Shown in pieces: positions 1 through 8,323 of a stretch of DNA of 64,000 bases. Position 1 is the first letter of the stretch, and the number at the start of each line of letters is the position of its first letter. Under the pieces are notes generated by a model, which worked only from the letters and a program-made list of their open reading frames with translations, ran no database searches and was not told where the DNA came from. The position numbers and the translations under genes were made by a program. Source of the stretch: CAYUZU01 sp964448675 (GTDB taxonomy: Bacteria; Planctomycetota; Phycisphaerae; UBA1845; Fen-1342); contig CAYUZU010000021.1 in NCBI GenBank assembly GCA_964448675.1, positions 21,980 to 85,979 on the forward strand. Reading direction: 5' to 3'.

Positions 1-85
1 GACTGTGTGGCGCTGGGTGCTGGCGCCGCGCCTGACGCCGCCTGGCACCGAGCCCGCAACCGGCACGAACGAGGTTGATGCGTGA
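1..85 (+). CDS. C-terminal end of an unidentified protein (cut by window start)
   Basis: One frame (codons starting at position 2) stays open from the window edge to a TGA at 83-85 and ends in residues GTNEVDA. The stop overlaps the GTG start of mntR in a GTGA arrangement, the usual sign of translational coupling, which is why I prefer this frame to the other two. With only 27 residues the family cannot be told. Because mntR-type genes often sit beside manganese transporters, a metal transporter is a reasonable guess but nothing in these residues shows it. Confidence 0.4.
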   Translation, partial: TVWRWVLAPRLTPPGTEPATGTNEVDA

Positions 86-567
86 CACCGCCCGGCAAGA
101 AGACATCGCGCAAAGCCAAACCGAAGCGCCCGCCGGCGCCGTCCGCCCCCGCCGGCCAGGGCGCGGGCGACGCGGCGCGTTTCTCGCGCACCCGCCAGGA
201 TCACGCGGGCGAGATCGCCGAGGATTACGTCGAGCTCATCGCTCAACTCATCCGCGAGACCGGCCAGGCGCGCACGGTGGATCTGGCCCGCGGTTTGGGC
301 GTCTCGCACGTCACCGTGACAAAGACCATTGCACGCCTGCAACGCGAGGGGCTGGTCCGCACCCAGCCGTACCGGTCCATCTTTCTGACCGAAGCGGGCG
401 AGGCGCTGGCCCGCGAGACCGAGCAGCGCCATGAACTCCTGCTGCGCTTTCTGCGGAAGCTCGGTGTGGAATCACCGCACGCCGAGATCGACGCCGAGGG
501 CATGGAGCACCACGTCAGCCCGGCGACGCTGCGCGCCATCCGCGGCTTCCTCGACGAGGCGGATTGA
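82..567 (+). CDS. mntR: MntR-type manganese-responsive DtxR-family repressor
   Basis: Predicted cytoplasmic metal-sensing DNA-binding protein that represses manganese uptake genes. Residues ~44-105 form the winged helix-turn-helix and ~106-160 the dimerisation/metal-binding helices. The six ligands known from Bacillus MntR (D8, E11, H77, E99, E102, H103) are all present at exactly +40 positions: D48, E51, H117, E139, E142, H143. That is the strongest evidence for Mn sensing. The first 40 residues are an extra Lys/Pro/Ala-rich tail absent from Bacillus MntR, as in some Gram-negative MntR proteins. The GTG start at 82 overlaps the upstream stop (GTGA). No separate operator was identified. Confidence 0.9.
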   Translation: MTPPGKKTSRKAKPKRPPAPSAPAGQGAGDAARFSRTRQDHAGEIAEDYVELIAQLIRETGQARTVDLARGLGVSHVTVTKTIARLQREGLVRTQPYRSIFLTEAGEALARETEQRHELLLRFLRKLGVESPHAEIDAEGMEHHVSPATLRAIRGFLDEAD

Positions 568-577
568 GACGCGGCGC

Positions 578-605
578 TTGTTCGCAGCCGCAGCGCACCT
601 ATAAT
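578..605 (+). promoter_or_regulatory. Candidate sigma70-type promoter for the membrane-protein gene
   Basis: TTGTTC (578-583), a 16-base spacer and a perfect TATAAT (600-605) lie about 90 bases upstream of the ATG at 698, just after the mntR stop. A perfect -10 box is rare by chance in DNA this GC-rich. The -35 match is partial. Confidence 0.55.
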
Positions 606-697
606 GGCCGGCGGCAAGCGGGTTGCCGCCCCGCCGCGTGCGCGGCGGAGACCCGGAGGGTGCGGTCGACGGGCCAACAACGTGAGTGGAGACTGAC

Positions 698-2752
698 ATG
701 GCCGACAATGGGGTCGAGCTTCGGCAAATCGTATGGTCGCAGGCGTTTCCGTTCGTGCGGCTCTTTCGCAGCCTGCGCCTGGCGCTGGGCTTTCATCGCC
801 TGGCGCTCGGCCTCGCCTGCCTGCTGGTCACGTACATCGGCGGCTGCCTGCTGGACGGGATCTGGGGCACGGACGGCGGCGTGCCCGTCGTCAATCGCGG
901 CACCCGGCTGCAGACCGAGATCGAGGCCTACGCCCGCCTGAACCAGGAAGAGTTCACGCAGTGGCAGGACGTGGCCCGCTCCAATCGCCAGACCATCGGC
1001 GTGCGCGGGCTGCGCAGTGCGGGCCTGGCCAAGTCGCAGACCGACGCGCTGGCCAAGCTCGAAGCCGACTCGTTGCGCGACCTGCTGCTGACCGATGAGT
1101 GGCGGCAGAAGCTCGCCGACCTGCGTGAGCGCGTCGACCAGCAGTTTGCCGCCGGCCGGCGCGCCCTCGAGGCCAACACGGCCGCAACGGCGGAAACCAG
1201 AGAAGAGCGGCGGGCCACGCTCACCAATGCCGCCGACGAGTTGCTGACGACCCTGTCGACCGACACCTTTCCCGAGTTCCTGGCCGGCGCGAACCTGATC
1301 CCGGCCATCGCGACCATCGCTCAGGCCGATCCCGATCTCGAGCCCGCGGCGCAGCAGAAACTCCAGAACGAACTGCGCGAGGCGGTCACCCGCCAGATGG
1401 CGTGGCGCGAATACGACCAACTGGAGCCCAAGGGGCCATTCCGCGCCCTGCTGGTCTTCGAGCAACGCTGCTTCGCCGGCGCCATCCAGGGCGTCGCATC
1501 GCTGAATCTCGGCTTCTCCGGCGGGCCGTTCTCCGAGCGACCCGCGATGGCCGCCAGCATCGCCGCCGCCGGCCGGGGCGTATGGTGGCTGCTGATCTAC
1601 CGGCCGTTCTACACGATTCTCTTCGGCGTGCTGGTGCTGGTGACGTTCGCGTACTTTGGCGGTGCGATCTGTCGCAGTGCAGCGATGCAATCGGCCCGCG
1701 AAGAGAGTCTTGCCTGGAACGACGCGCTGAGCTTCGCGCGTGAGAAGTTCAGCGGCTTCATCACCGCCCCGCTGCTGCCGATCGGGCTCTTCGTCGGCAT
1801 CGCGTTGCTCGTGTACCTGGGCGGTTTGATCGGGGTGATCCCGTTCCTCGGCGAGTTGATCACCAGCATCGCCTATCCGCTGGCGCTGCTCGGCGGCTTT
1901 GCGCTGGCGATGATCCTGCTGGCGCTGGTGCTCGGCTTCCACCTGATGTGGCCAACCATCGCCGTCGAAGGCTCCGACGGGTTCGACGCCCTCTCCCGTG
2001 CGTGCAGCTACGTCAGCAGCCGCATCTGGCACGTCGCATTCTATGCCTTTACGCTGCTGGTGCACGGGGCGCTGGGCTTCATGCTCGTGCGGCTGGTCGC
2101 GGCCCTCACACTCAAGCTCGCCCATAGTTGCACCAAGGGCAGCATGAACCTCGTCAGCAGTGGCGAACTGCACGGCATGGGCAAGCTCGACGCCATCTGG
2201 CAGATGCCTGCCTGGGCCGACATCGCCATCCTGCCGACCGTCATGGATCCGGCGTACTACGGCACGTTCCACAACGCGCCCCTGACCGCGGGCGAGACCG
2301 GCGCGCTGTTCTTCTTCCGCTGCTGGGTGTACCTCGTCGTCGGCGTCGTCGGCGCGTTCGTGATCAGCTACTTCTTCTGCGGCAGCACCATGATGTACTT
2401 CCTGCTGCGCCGCGACGTCGACGCCACCGATTACGACGAGATCTACTACGAGGAAACCGAAGAGGACGTCGCCGCCACCACCGTGCCGACAACGACGCTG
2501 CCGTCGGGCCCGGCGCGCGCCGCCGCCGACAATGGCAGCACGCCGCCGCCGGACGAGCCCCCGGCCGAGTCGCCCCCGCCAACGGCCCCGCCATCCGCCG
2601 AACCGCCGGCGGACGAGACCAGGCCCCCGGCCGGGTCCGCAGAAGAGAAGCCGCCGGAATCGTCCGCGGACGAGGAGCAAACGCCCGACGCCGGTGAATC
2701 GGAAGACGAAAGCCCGGGCGAGGATTCCTCCGAGGACAAACCGCAGTCCTAG
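698..2752 (+). CDS. Polytopic membrane protein with acidic Pro-rich C-terminal tail, unknown function
   Basis: I do not recognise the family. From the ATG at 698 (GGAG six bases upstream; an in-frame GTG at 686 is less likely) the protein has 684 residues. A first membrane segment lies near residues 25-47, followed by a ~240-residue mostly helical soluble part with many Glu/Arg/Ala, then hydrophobic stretches near 300-325, 356-420 (two or three helices), 441-472 and 541-568. The last ~115 residues are a low-complexity tail of Pro, Glu, Asp and Ser starting with a Tyr/Glu-rich patch. It is followed after 9 bases by a CDP-alcohol phosphatidyltransferase gene, so a role in membrane lipid or envelope organisation is possible, but this is only context. 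Confidence 0.75.
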   Translation: MADNGVELRQIVWSQAFPFVRLFRSLRLALGFHRLALGLACLLVTYIGGCLLDGIWGTDGGVPVVNRGTRLQTEIEAYARLNQEEFTQWQDVARSNRQTIGVRGLRSAGLAKSQTDALAKLEADSLRDLLLTDEWRQKLADLRERVDQQFAAGRRALEANTAATAETREERRATLTNAADELLTTLSTDTFPEFLAGANLIPAIATIAQADPDLEPAAQQKLQNELREAVTRQMAWREYDQLEPKGPFRALLVFEQRCFAGAIQGVASLNLGFSGGPFSERPAMAASIAAAGRGVWWLLIYRPFYTILFGVLVLVTFAYFGGAICRSAAMQSAREESLAWNDALSFAREKFSGFITAPLLPIGLFVGIALLVYLGGLIGVIPFLGELITSIAYPLALLGGFALAMILLALVLGFHLMWPTIAVEGSDGFDALSRACSYVSSRIWHVAFYAFTLLVHGALGFMLVRLVAALTLKLAHSCTKGSMNLVSSGELHGMGKLDAIWQMPAWADIAILPTVMDPAYYGTFHNAPLTAGETGALFFFRCWVYLVVGVVGAFVISYFFCGSTMMYFLLRRDVDATDYDEIYYEETEEDVAATTVPTTTLPSGPARAAADNGSTPPPDEPPAESPPPTAPPSAEPPADETRPPAGSAEEKPPESSADEEQTPDAGESEDESPGEDSSEDKPQS

Positions 2753-2761
2753 GGGCGCATC

Positions 2762-3679
2762 ATGCCGGCCACGCCCCCAGAATCGCGACCCGACGGCGGC
2801 GTACCGGACCGCGAATGCCCGACCAGCAAGGACTTCGCTGCCCTGCGCGCCTCGGGCGAGAAGGCCGGCGCCAGCCGCGCCATCGGCGGCAACATCGCCG
2901 CGGCCCGCGACCGGCTCGCGCGCGTGCTGATCCGCTGCGGGGCCACACCCAATCGCATTACGATGCTCGGCTTTCTGCTGACCTGCGGCGGCGGCTACTG
3001 CCTCGCGCGTGGGGCATCGCAGCAAGTCCCCTACTTCGCCACCGCCGAGGGGCCGGTCGGCTGGTGGCCGCTGCTCGCCGCGGTCTTTCTCATCGCTGCC
3101 GGTGCGTGCGACATGCTCGACGGGGCCGTGGCGCGCGTCGGGCACCTTGGCACGCGCTCCGGCGCCGTGCTCGACTCCACCATGGATCGCTTGAGCGACA
3201 TGGCCATTTACATCGGCTGCTTCCTGCACTATGCCCTGCTCGACAACCCCAGCGTCCTGTACCAGACACTCGCCGTGATCGCGCTGTGCAACGCCGTCCT
3301 CATCAGCTATATCAAAGCTCGCGCCGAAGAGCTCATCGAGGATTGTTCCGTCGGCTACTGGCTGCGCGGCGAACGCTACGCGGCCGTGCTCATCGGCTGT
3401 GCTTGCGGCCATGTGCCGGCCGTGCTGTGGCAAATGGCCATCTCGTGTTTCTTCACCGTGTGGCGGCGAATCACCTTCGCGATGAACACGCTCCAGGCCA
3501 TCGACCGCGGCCGCCCACGCCCGCCGCACGGCCCCGCCGCCGGCTGGCGCGGCTGGTTCCAACTATGGCGCCATCCCCGCGGCTCGGTGCCTTACGACAT
3601 CGTCACCGGCACGCACATCGCCTACATCATCTTCGCGCCGCTGCTCTTTCCGACGCTGCTGGGGCCGCGGCAGGGCTGA
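2762..3679 (+). CDS. CDP-alcohol phosphatidyltransferase family membrane enzyme
   Basis: Predicted integral membrane enzyme that transfers a phosphoalcohol group from a CDP-linked donor (for example CDP-diacylglycerol) to a second alcohol. The signature D-G-x2-A-R-x8-G-x3-D-x3-D is complete at about residues 119-142 (DGAVAR, then G, D and D at the right spacing), which gives the metal and CDP ligands. Several hydrophobic helices flank it. At 305 residues it is longer than PgsA (~180) and has an unusual ~50-residue polar N-terminus. The exact acceptor (glycerol-P, inositol-P, serine or other) cannot be told. The ATG at 2762 follows the preceding stop by 9 bases, so the two genes are probably co-transcribed. 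Confidence 0.85.
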   Translation: MPATPPESRPDGGVPDRECPTSKDFAALRASGEKAGASRAIGGNIAAARDRLARVLIRCGATPNRITMLGFLLTCGGGYCLARGASQQVPYFATAEGPVGWWPLLAAVFLIAAGACDMLDGAVARVGHLGTRSGAVLDSTMDRLSDMAIYIGCFLHYALLDNPSVLYQTLAVIALCNAVLISYIKARAEELIEDCSVGYWLRGERYAAVLIGCACGHVPAVLWQMAISCFFTVWRRITFAMNTLQAIDRGRPRPPHGPAAGWRGWFQLWRHPRGSVPYDIVTGTHIAYIIFAPLLFPTLLGPRQG

Positions 3680-3695
3680 GGCAAGAGTGTGCTGA

Positions 3696-3717
3696 AGTGA
3701 TAAGGTGACAGGTGACA
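3696..3717. repeat. Copy 1 of a short intergenic repeat
   Basis: The 14-mer GGTGACAGGTGACA at 3704-3717 recurs exactly at 14640-14653, and the match extends leftwards (AGTGAT plus two variable bases) to 22 positions with two differences. Both copies lie between genes. In this copy the ~60 bases to the right carry a loose inverted counterpart (CACCTTTCACCCT), so the gap between two convergent genes could fold. Confidence 0.5.
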
Positions 3718-3782
3718 AAGACACCCTCCCCGCGTGAATGCTCTATCACCTTTCACCCTAACACCTTCCCACCCCCGCGCCG

Positions 3783-5924
3783 CTACAGTTCCACCAGCCC
3801 GACGCACGGCTCCTCCCCCGGCCGTCCCTTCAGCTCGATCCGCAACACCTCCAGCACCTGCCTCATCTCGACCAATCCCGAAAGATCCACCACGCGTCCT
3901 CCCAGCAGCGCAAAGCAGCGCGGAATCGTCGCGCCGGCATCGCTGTACTTCGTGTACTGCTCCGCCAAAGCCGCTACGTCCCGCTCGGCGTTCGCCGCCG
4001 TCGTCGCGCAGAAGTCCGCCCGGTTCGCCGCCCAGCGGATCGTCCCGGCCTCGTCCAGCACCCGCACCGCCTGCGACCGCGCTCGCACCAGACCCCACAG
4101 CCGCCGCTCTTCACACGCCGTCACCCATACTTCGAACCCCGCGGCCCGGACCTGCACGGTCGGCGGCGCCGTTCCCGCCCCAGGCAGGCTCTGCGCCACG
4201 AGTGCCGCCCGCTGCTCTTCGTCGAGCGCCGCCCCCCGCCGCTCGGTCGCGCGAATCTCGGTCGCACCCTCGGCGGTCGCGCGCAGCAGATTGCGCTTGG
4301 CATCGACCTCGACGAACACCTCGATCGTGTCGGCCGCGGCGCCCATGCGCAGCACGCTCGCGTAGGCCTCTTCGCGAATCCGCCGGATGTCCTCCTCGGT
4401 CGGCTCGATCACGGTGCGCTCGACGCTGTCGCGCATCAGCGCCAGCGCCACACCAATCGCACTGATCACGTCGGCGTTTTCGACGGTCTCATGCGGCAGG
4501 CCCATCTGCTGCGCCACGAAGGGCACGACGGCCGACGCCCCCCCGCCGCCGCCGATCAGTCGGATCACGCCGGCATCGAGCTTGTAGTTTCGCATCAGCC
4601 CTTCAACCAGGCGCGTCACCTTCGGCGCCGCCTGTTCCAGGATCGCGGTCGCCAGCGCCCGTGCAGCACCATGGCCGGTCCGTTGCGCCAGCGCATGCAA
4701 CCCAGCCTCGATGCGGGGCGGGTCACCGCGCGCCGGGTCCTCCGCCGGCACCAACCCCAGTGCGTTGCTGGCGCACGTCGGCGTCACGGCGAGTCTCTCA
4801 GCACCGGCCTGCACAACGAAGTAGTCCTCCTGCTCGTGGTGATGCACGGCGGGGGCGAACGTCGCTGGGTCTTCCTTGGCGAAGCTCAGGTAGCGCAGGC
4901 CGGCAATGTGACTGCTGCGCGGGCCGACCTGGCTGATGCGTCCATCGCGCGCATACACCATCGACCCGCCCGCCACGCCGACCGTCCGCACGTCAAGCGT
5001 GTTGACGTGCAGCTTCTGCCCGCCGACTTCGGCGGTACGGATCTGGCAACGGCCGTTCTTGATGGCACTGATGTCGGTGCTCGTGCCGCCGACCTCGAGA
5101 AACACACCGTCCGACACGCGGGCATACAGCAGCGCCGCCGCCACACCGGCCGCCGGCCCCGACAGCATGGTCAGAATCGGTCGCCGCCGCATTTCGGCGA
5201 TATCCATCACCCCGCCGTCGCTGCGCATGATCATCACCGGGGCCGTGATGCCGGCCTCGCGGACGGCGTGCTCGGTCATGTTGGCCGTGTTGAGCATGGT
5301 GGGGATCATGCTGGCATTGATCACCGCGGTGCGTGTGCGAATGCCCAGCCCGTGGAGCCGGCTCACGTGATGTGTCGCGGTCGCCGGCACGCCGCGGGCC
5401 GCCGCCGCGTCACACACGATTCGCTCGTGCGTCGGATCATCCACGCTGAACGCTTCGGCAGCGACGATGACCCGGGCACCGTCCGCGACGAGCGCCGCGA
5501 CCGCAGCCGTCGCCGTGTCTTCGTTCACCTTGTGCGCCGGGATGTAGCGATGGTGGGTTTGCAGGCAGCGCCCGGGCGCGAGCGGCACAGGCCGAATCGC
5601 CGTCTGCCGCCGCGTGAGCCAGCCCCCGGCCCCACGACCCATGCCGACGATGCCGACCGGGGCCACATCGCCTTCGAGCAGCGCGTTGGTCGCCTGCGTG
5701 GTCGAGTGCGCGATGAGCATGACCTCTGCCGGCGACAGGGCGCACTCTTCGAGCAGTTCGAGCAGGCTCTGCACCACGCCCCGTGCGACACCCTCGGCTG
5801 CCTCGTGCGTCGTCGGCACCTTGGACTTGCCGACAAGCTCGAGTGTGGCAACATCAATCGCGACGGCATGCGTGAAGGTGCCGCCCACGTCGATGCCGAT
5901 GCGTACGCGTCGCGTTGCTGCCAT
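3783..5924 (-). CDS. Hydantoinase/oxoprolinase-like (HyuA-type) ATP-dependent enzyme
   Basis: Cytoplasmic enzyme of the HyuA/5-oxoprolinase A/acetone carboxylase family, which uses ATP to activate a cyclic amide or ketone. The N-terminal ASKHA nucleotide motif GIDVGGTFT lies near residues 7-16 and is followed by His where most relatives have Asp. The second signature HSTTQATNALL is near residue 73, the phosphate motif VGGTSTDIS near 280, and a Gly-rich IGGGGGASAV motif near 460. Length (713) fits HyuA. No HyuB partner gene is adjacent, so it may act alone on an unknown substrate. It is last in a minus-strand set behind a transporter gene (50-base gap). ATG at 5924 preferred over the adjacent in-frame GTG at 5927. 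Confidence 0.85.
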   Translation of the reverse strand: MAATRRVRIGIDVGGTFTHAVAIDVATLELVGKSKVPTTHEAAEGVARGVVQSLLELLEECALSPAEVMLIAHSTTQATNALLEGDVAPVGIVGMGRGAGGWLTRRQTAIRPVPLAPGRCLQTHHRYIPAHKVNEDTATAAVAALVADGARVIVAAEAFSVDDPTHERIVCDAAAARGVPATATHHVSRLHGLGIRTRTAVINASMIPTMLNTANMTEHAVREAGITAPVMIMRSDGGVMDIAEMRRRPILTMLSGPAAGVAAALLYARVSDGVFLEVGGTSTDISAIKNGRCQIRTAEVGGQKLHVNTLDVRTVGVAGGSMVYARDGRISQVGPRSSHIAGLRYLSFAKEDPATFAPAVHHHEQEDYFVVQAGAERLAVTPTCASNALGLVPAEDPARGDPPRIEAGLHALAQRTGHGAARALATAILEQAAPKVTRLVEGLMRNYKLDAGVIRLIGGGGGASAVVPFVAQQMGLPHETVENADVISAIGVALALMRDSVERTVIEPTEEDIRRIREEAYASVLRMGAAADTIEVFVEVDAKRNLLRATAEGATEIRATERRGAALDEEQRAALVAQSLPGAGTAPPTVQVRAAGFEVWVTACEERRLWGLVRARSQAVRVLDEAGTIRWAANRADFCATTAANAERDVAALAEQYTKYSDAGATIPRCFALLGGRVVDLSGLVEMRQVLEVLRIELKGRPGEEPCVGLVEL

Positions 5925-5974
5925 CACTCGTCCCGTTCACCTCACATCGACCGGCTACAGTAGCGCCGCCTGTA

Positions 5975-7810
5975 TCAACCAACGAATCGCATTCCGAACG
6001 TGATGATCGCGGCGGCCGCTGCCAGCCAGATCGGCACGATCGTATAGCGCAGGATCTGATTGACCGTAACACCCTGGAAGCCGGCGATCCACACGTTGTA
6101 GGTATTGGTCGGGTCGCAGACACCCTGCACCATGCCCGCCGCCAGGATCACGCCCAGGATCGCCGCCGGCGCGAGCGCCGTGTTCGCCAGCAGGATGCCC
6201 GCGATGGCCAGCCCCATGCCCCAGCGATTCAGCGGCCCGCGATATAGCGCGAGTGGTGCCGCCAGCGCAAAGACCGCGATGTAGCCGGTCTGCGTCTCCG
6301 GCACCGCCGCGGCGATCAACGGCCGCAGGTAGTGCTGCACCGGCGCGGTCATCAGCGACACCAGCAGCATGCCGATGCCGAGCATCAACAGCACCGGCGG
6401 CATTACGACCTGGGCCCCCTCGATCAGCGAACGCGCGAACACGCGGACCGCGCCGCGCCGCCGCGAGACACACATGAACATGTACACCAACGACGCCACA
6501 AACGCCGGTATCTCGGCCACGCCGGCAAAATACACCAGCCCGACCGGGATCAGTGGCGCGATCATCAGCCGGGCCGGCACGTCGTCGCGCGCCGGTTTCT
6601 CTGCTGCGGCTGCGTCGAAACTGCTCAGCAGCGACCGCCGGCTACCCCACCAGATCCACAGCACACCGACCGTGGCGTACAACGCAACCATGGTCCACAG
6701 CATGCCGTTGAGCCGGTCGCCGGGAATACTGAACAGCTCCATCCACAAGCGCCGCGAGACGGGGTCGAGCGTGCCGCCCATCGACAGCGCGATCAGGAAC
6801 ACCCCGGCGCCGACGATCGGGCTCAGCCCTACCGACCGCAGGATCGGCAGGATGATCGTGCCGATCATGATCACCGTGCCCAGGCCGCCAACCGACGTGA
6901 AGATCACCGCCGTCACCAGGAACACCGCCAGCGCAATCACGAACGGCCGCTCGCCGGCGAACTCCGCCGTCCAGTACACCAGCCGCTCGGCCACCTTCAG
7001 GTTCTTGACATACATCGCGAACATGCCGCCGAAGACCGTCGCGATGATCGCGGTATACAGGTGCAGGCTGCCGGCTTGCAGCACGAGCATCAGGTAGCCG
7101 CCGAGATAGCGCAACGCCGAGCTGAGCCGAAACCAGGAGCCGTCGATATCAGGCACGGTGCCGTACTGCTCGTCGAACGCCTGCCAGCGGGCGTGCATCT
7201 GCGCGAGCGTTTCGGCCACGCGCGGCACTGCTTCGGCCGGCGGCTCGTCCTCGAGCAGCGACACGATGGCCAGCAGGTTCTCGCGCAGCGCAATCTCCCC
7301 CAGTTTCCGCTCGATGGCGGCTGACTGCGCGTTGTAGTGCGGCGGCCTGTCAAAAAACGTCGGCAGGCGGTCCACCGCCGTCGCGGTCTCGCTCTCGAAC
7401 AGCGCCAGCCGCTCCAACTGCACGCTGATATCCGCCAGCAGCCACCGTTTCGCCTCCGCCGGCGCTCCTTCGAGATCCTTGCGGAGGGTCTCGATCGCCT
7501 CACCCAGGAGCGCGGTCTTGTTGCGCAATAGCTCTGCGTAGCGGATTCGTGTCTGCTTCCATTCCTCAAAGCGGGACGTGACCATCTGCTCGTCGGTGAC
7601 CACCCGCAGCCGCCCGTAGGCGTCGCTCTCGTCCCAGCCGACCAGCGTCGTCACCTCGGGCGGCTGGCTGATGTCCGCCCCGACCGCGATCACCAGGAAC
7701 GCCACCGCCATCAACGGCAACGCCAGTAACGCTGAAATGCGCTCCAGGAACATCAACAGCGCAAAGAGCAGAAAGGCCGACAACAGGATGGCGCCGACAA
7801 GGTAGGTCAT
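5975..7810 (-). CDS. Ion-transporter-superfamily permease with a ~180-residue soluble insert
   Basis: Predicted inner-membrane permease, probably importing an organic anion or peptide-like solute. Two N-terminal membrane helices (residues ~1-50) are followed by a ~180-residue hydrophilic, largely helical region (~55-235), then about ten hydrophobic segments from ~240 to the end. Two features suggest an inverted-repeat ion transporter: the Gly-rich hairpin SVGGLGTVIMIG in the first half and VCDPTNTYN in the second, which look like the paired re-entrant loops of GntP/CitM-type carriers. The insert is not typical of those families. The start ATG overlaps the stop of the HEXXH gene (ATGA), and the hydantoinase gene follows, so its substrate may be what that enzyme opens. 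Confidence 0.7.
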   Translation of the reverse strand: MTYLVGAILLSAFLLFALLMFLERISALLALPLMAVAFLVIAVGADISQPPEVTTLVGWDESDAYGRLRVVTDEQMVTSRFEEWKQTRIRYAELLRNKTALLGEAIETLRKDLEGAPAEAKRWLLADISVQLERLALFESETATAVDRLPTFFDRPPHYNAQSAAIERKLGEIALRENLLAIVSLLEDEPPAEAVPRVAETLAQMHARWQAFDEQYGTVPDIDGSWFRLSSALRYLGGYLMLVLQAGSLHLYTAIIATVFGGMFAMYVKNLKVAERLVYWTAEFAGERPFVIALAVFLVTAVIFTSVGGLGTVIMIGTIILPILRSVGLSPIVGAGVFLIALSMGGTLDPVSRRLWMELFSIPGDRLNGMLWTMVALYATVGVLWIWWGSRRSLLSSFDAAAAEKPARDDVPARLMIAPLIPVGLVYFAGVAEIPAFVASLVYMFMCVSRRRGAVRVFARSLIEGAQVVMPPVLLMLGIGMLLVSLMTAPVQHYLRPLIAAAVPETQTGYIAVFALAAPLALYRGPLNRWGMGLAIAGILLANTALAPAAILGVILAAGMVQGVCDPTNTYNVWIAGFQGVTVNQILRYTIVPIWLAAAAAIITFGMRFVG

Positions 7811-8292
7811 GGGCCCCAGTCGATTATGCCGAAATCGCCTTGGGCTGGTGCCCGCGGCGGCTCGTGTCGCGCGCTATTGCGCAGCGCATTTGCGCAGCGC
7901 TGCACACCCTGCGCGCCGAGGAACTCACGCCAAGTATCGCCGAAACACCGCGCCAGGCGCTCCTCGCGTTGCGGGTCGTCAAGGTTGAGCGGCGCTGCTC
8001 GCCGCACCTGCTGCCGCACGCTCAGCATGAAGTGAAACAACTCGTGCCCCAAGCGCCGTACCAACTCGTCATCCGGTCGACCCGCTTCAACGCCGAACAG
8101 TTCCACCCGCCGCAGGAGCGGGTCCCACGCGCCAAACACTTGACGTTTGGCGGCCAGCAATGGTCGGTCGTGCACCACAAGATCGATGCCCATTCGTGAC
8201 AACGATCGGCGCGGATCCGCGGGGTCGAACTCGCGGACAACGCGTTGCGCCCAGTCCGCCACCACCCGTGTCAATTCCGTATCGTCAACCAC
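7807..8292 (-). CDS. Small HEXXH metallopeptidase-like protein (ImmA/IrrE-like)
   Basis: A 161-residue soluble protein without a signal peptide. It has a clear zinc-peptidase motif H83-E84-L-F-H87 in a predicted helix. About 23 residues later Glu110/Glu111 begins a helix EERLARCFG resembling the third-ligand helix of ImmA/IrrE peptidases (ExxANxF). It lacks an N-terminal helix-turn-helix. Its stop overlaps the start of the permease gene, so the two proteins are made together. Possible roles are processing of the permease or of an imported peptide, or a regulatory protease. Family membership is inferred from motif only. It begins 31 bases after the GH20 gene on the same strand. Confidence 0.7.
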   Translation of the reverse strand: MVDDTELTRVVADWAQRVVREFDPADPRRSLSRMGIDLVVHDRPLLAAKRQVFGAWDPLLRRVELFGVEAGRPDDELVRRLGHELFHFMLSVRQQVRRAAPLNLDDPQREERLARCFGDTWREFLGAQGVQRCANALRNSARHEPPRAPAQGDFGIIDWGP

Positions 8293-8323
8293 ACCTGCCC
8301 TCGCCTGATGCCGCCACCTGCTC

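Noticed and set aside
599..3562. Long open frame on the minus strand (987 codons) opposite the membrane protein and CDP-alcohol transferase genes
   Set aside because: It is antisense to two genes with clear features, and its product is low-complexity Arg/Gly/Ala/His/Gln-rich with no family motif, as expected for the opposite strand of very GC-rich coding DNA.
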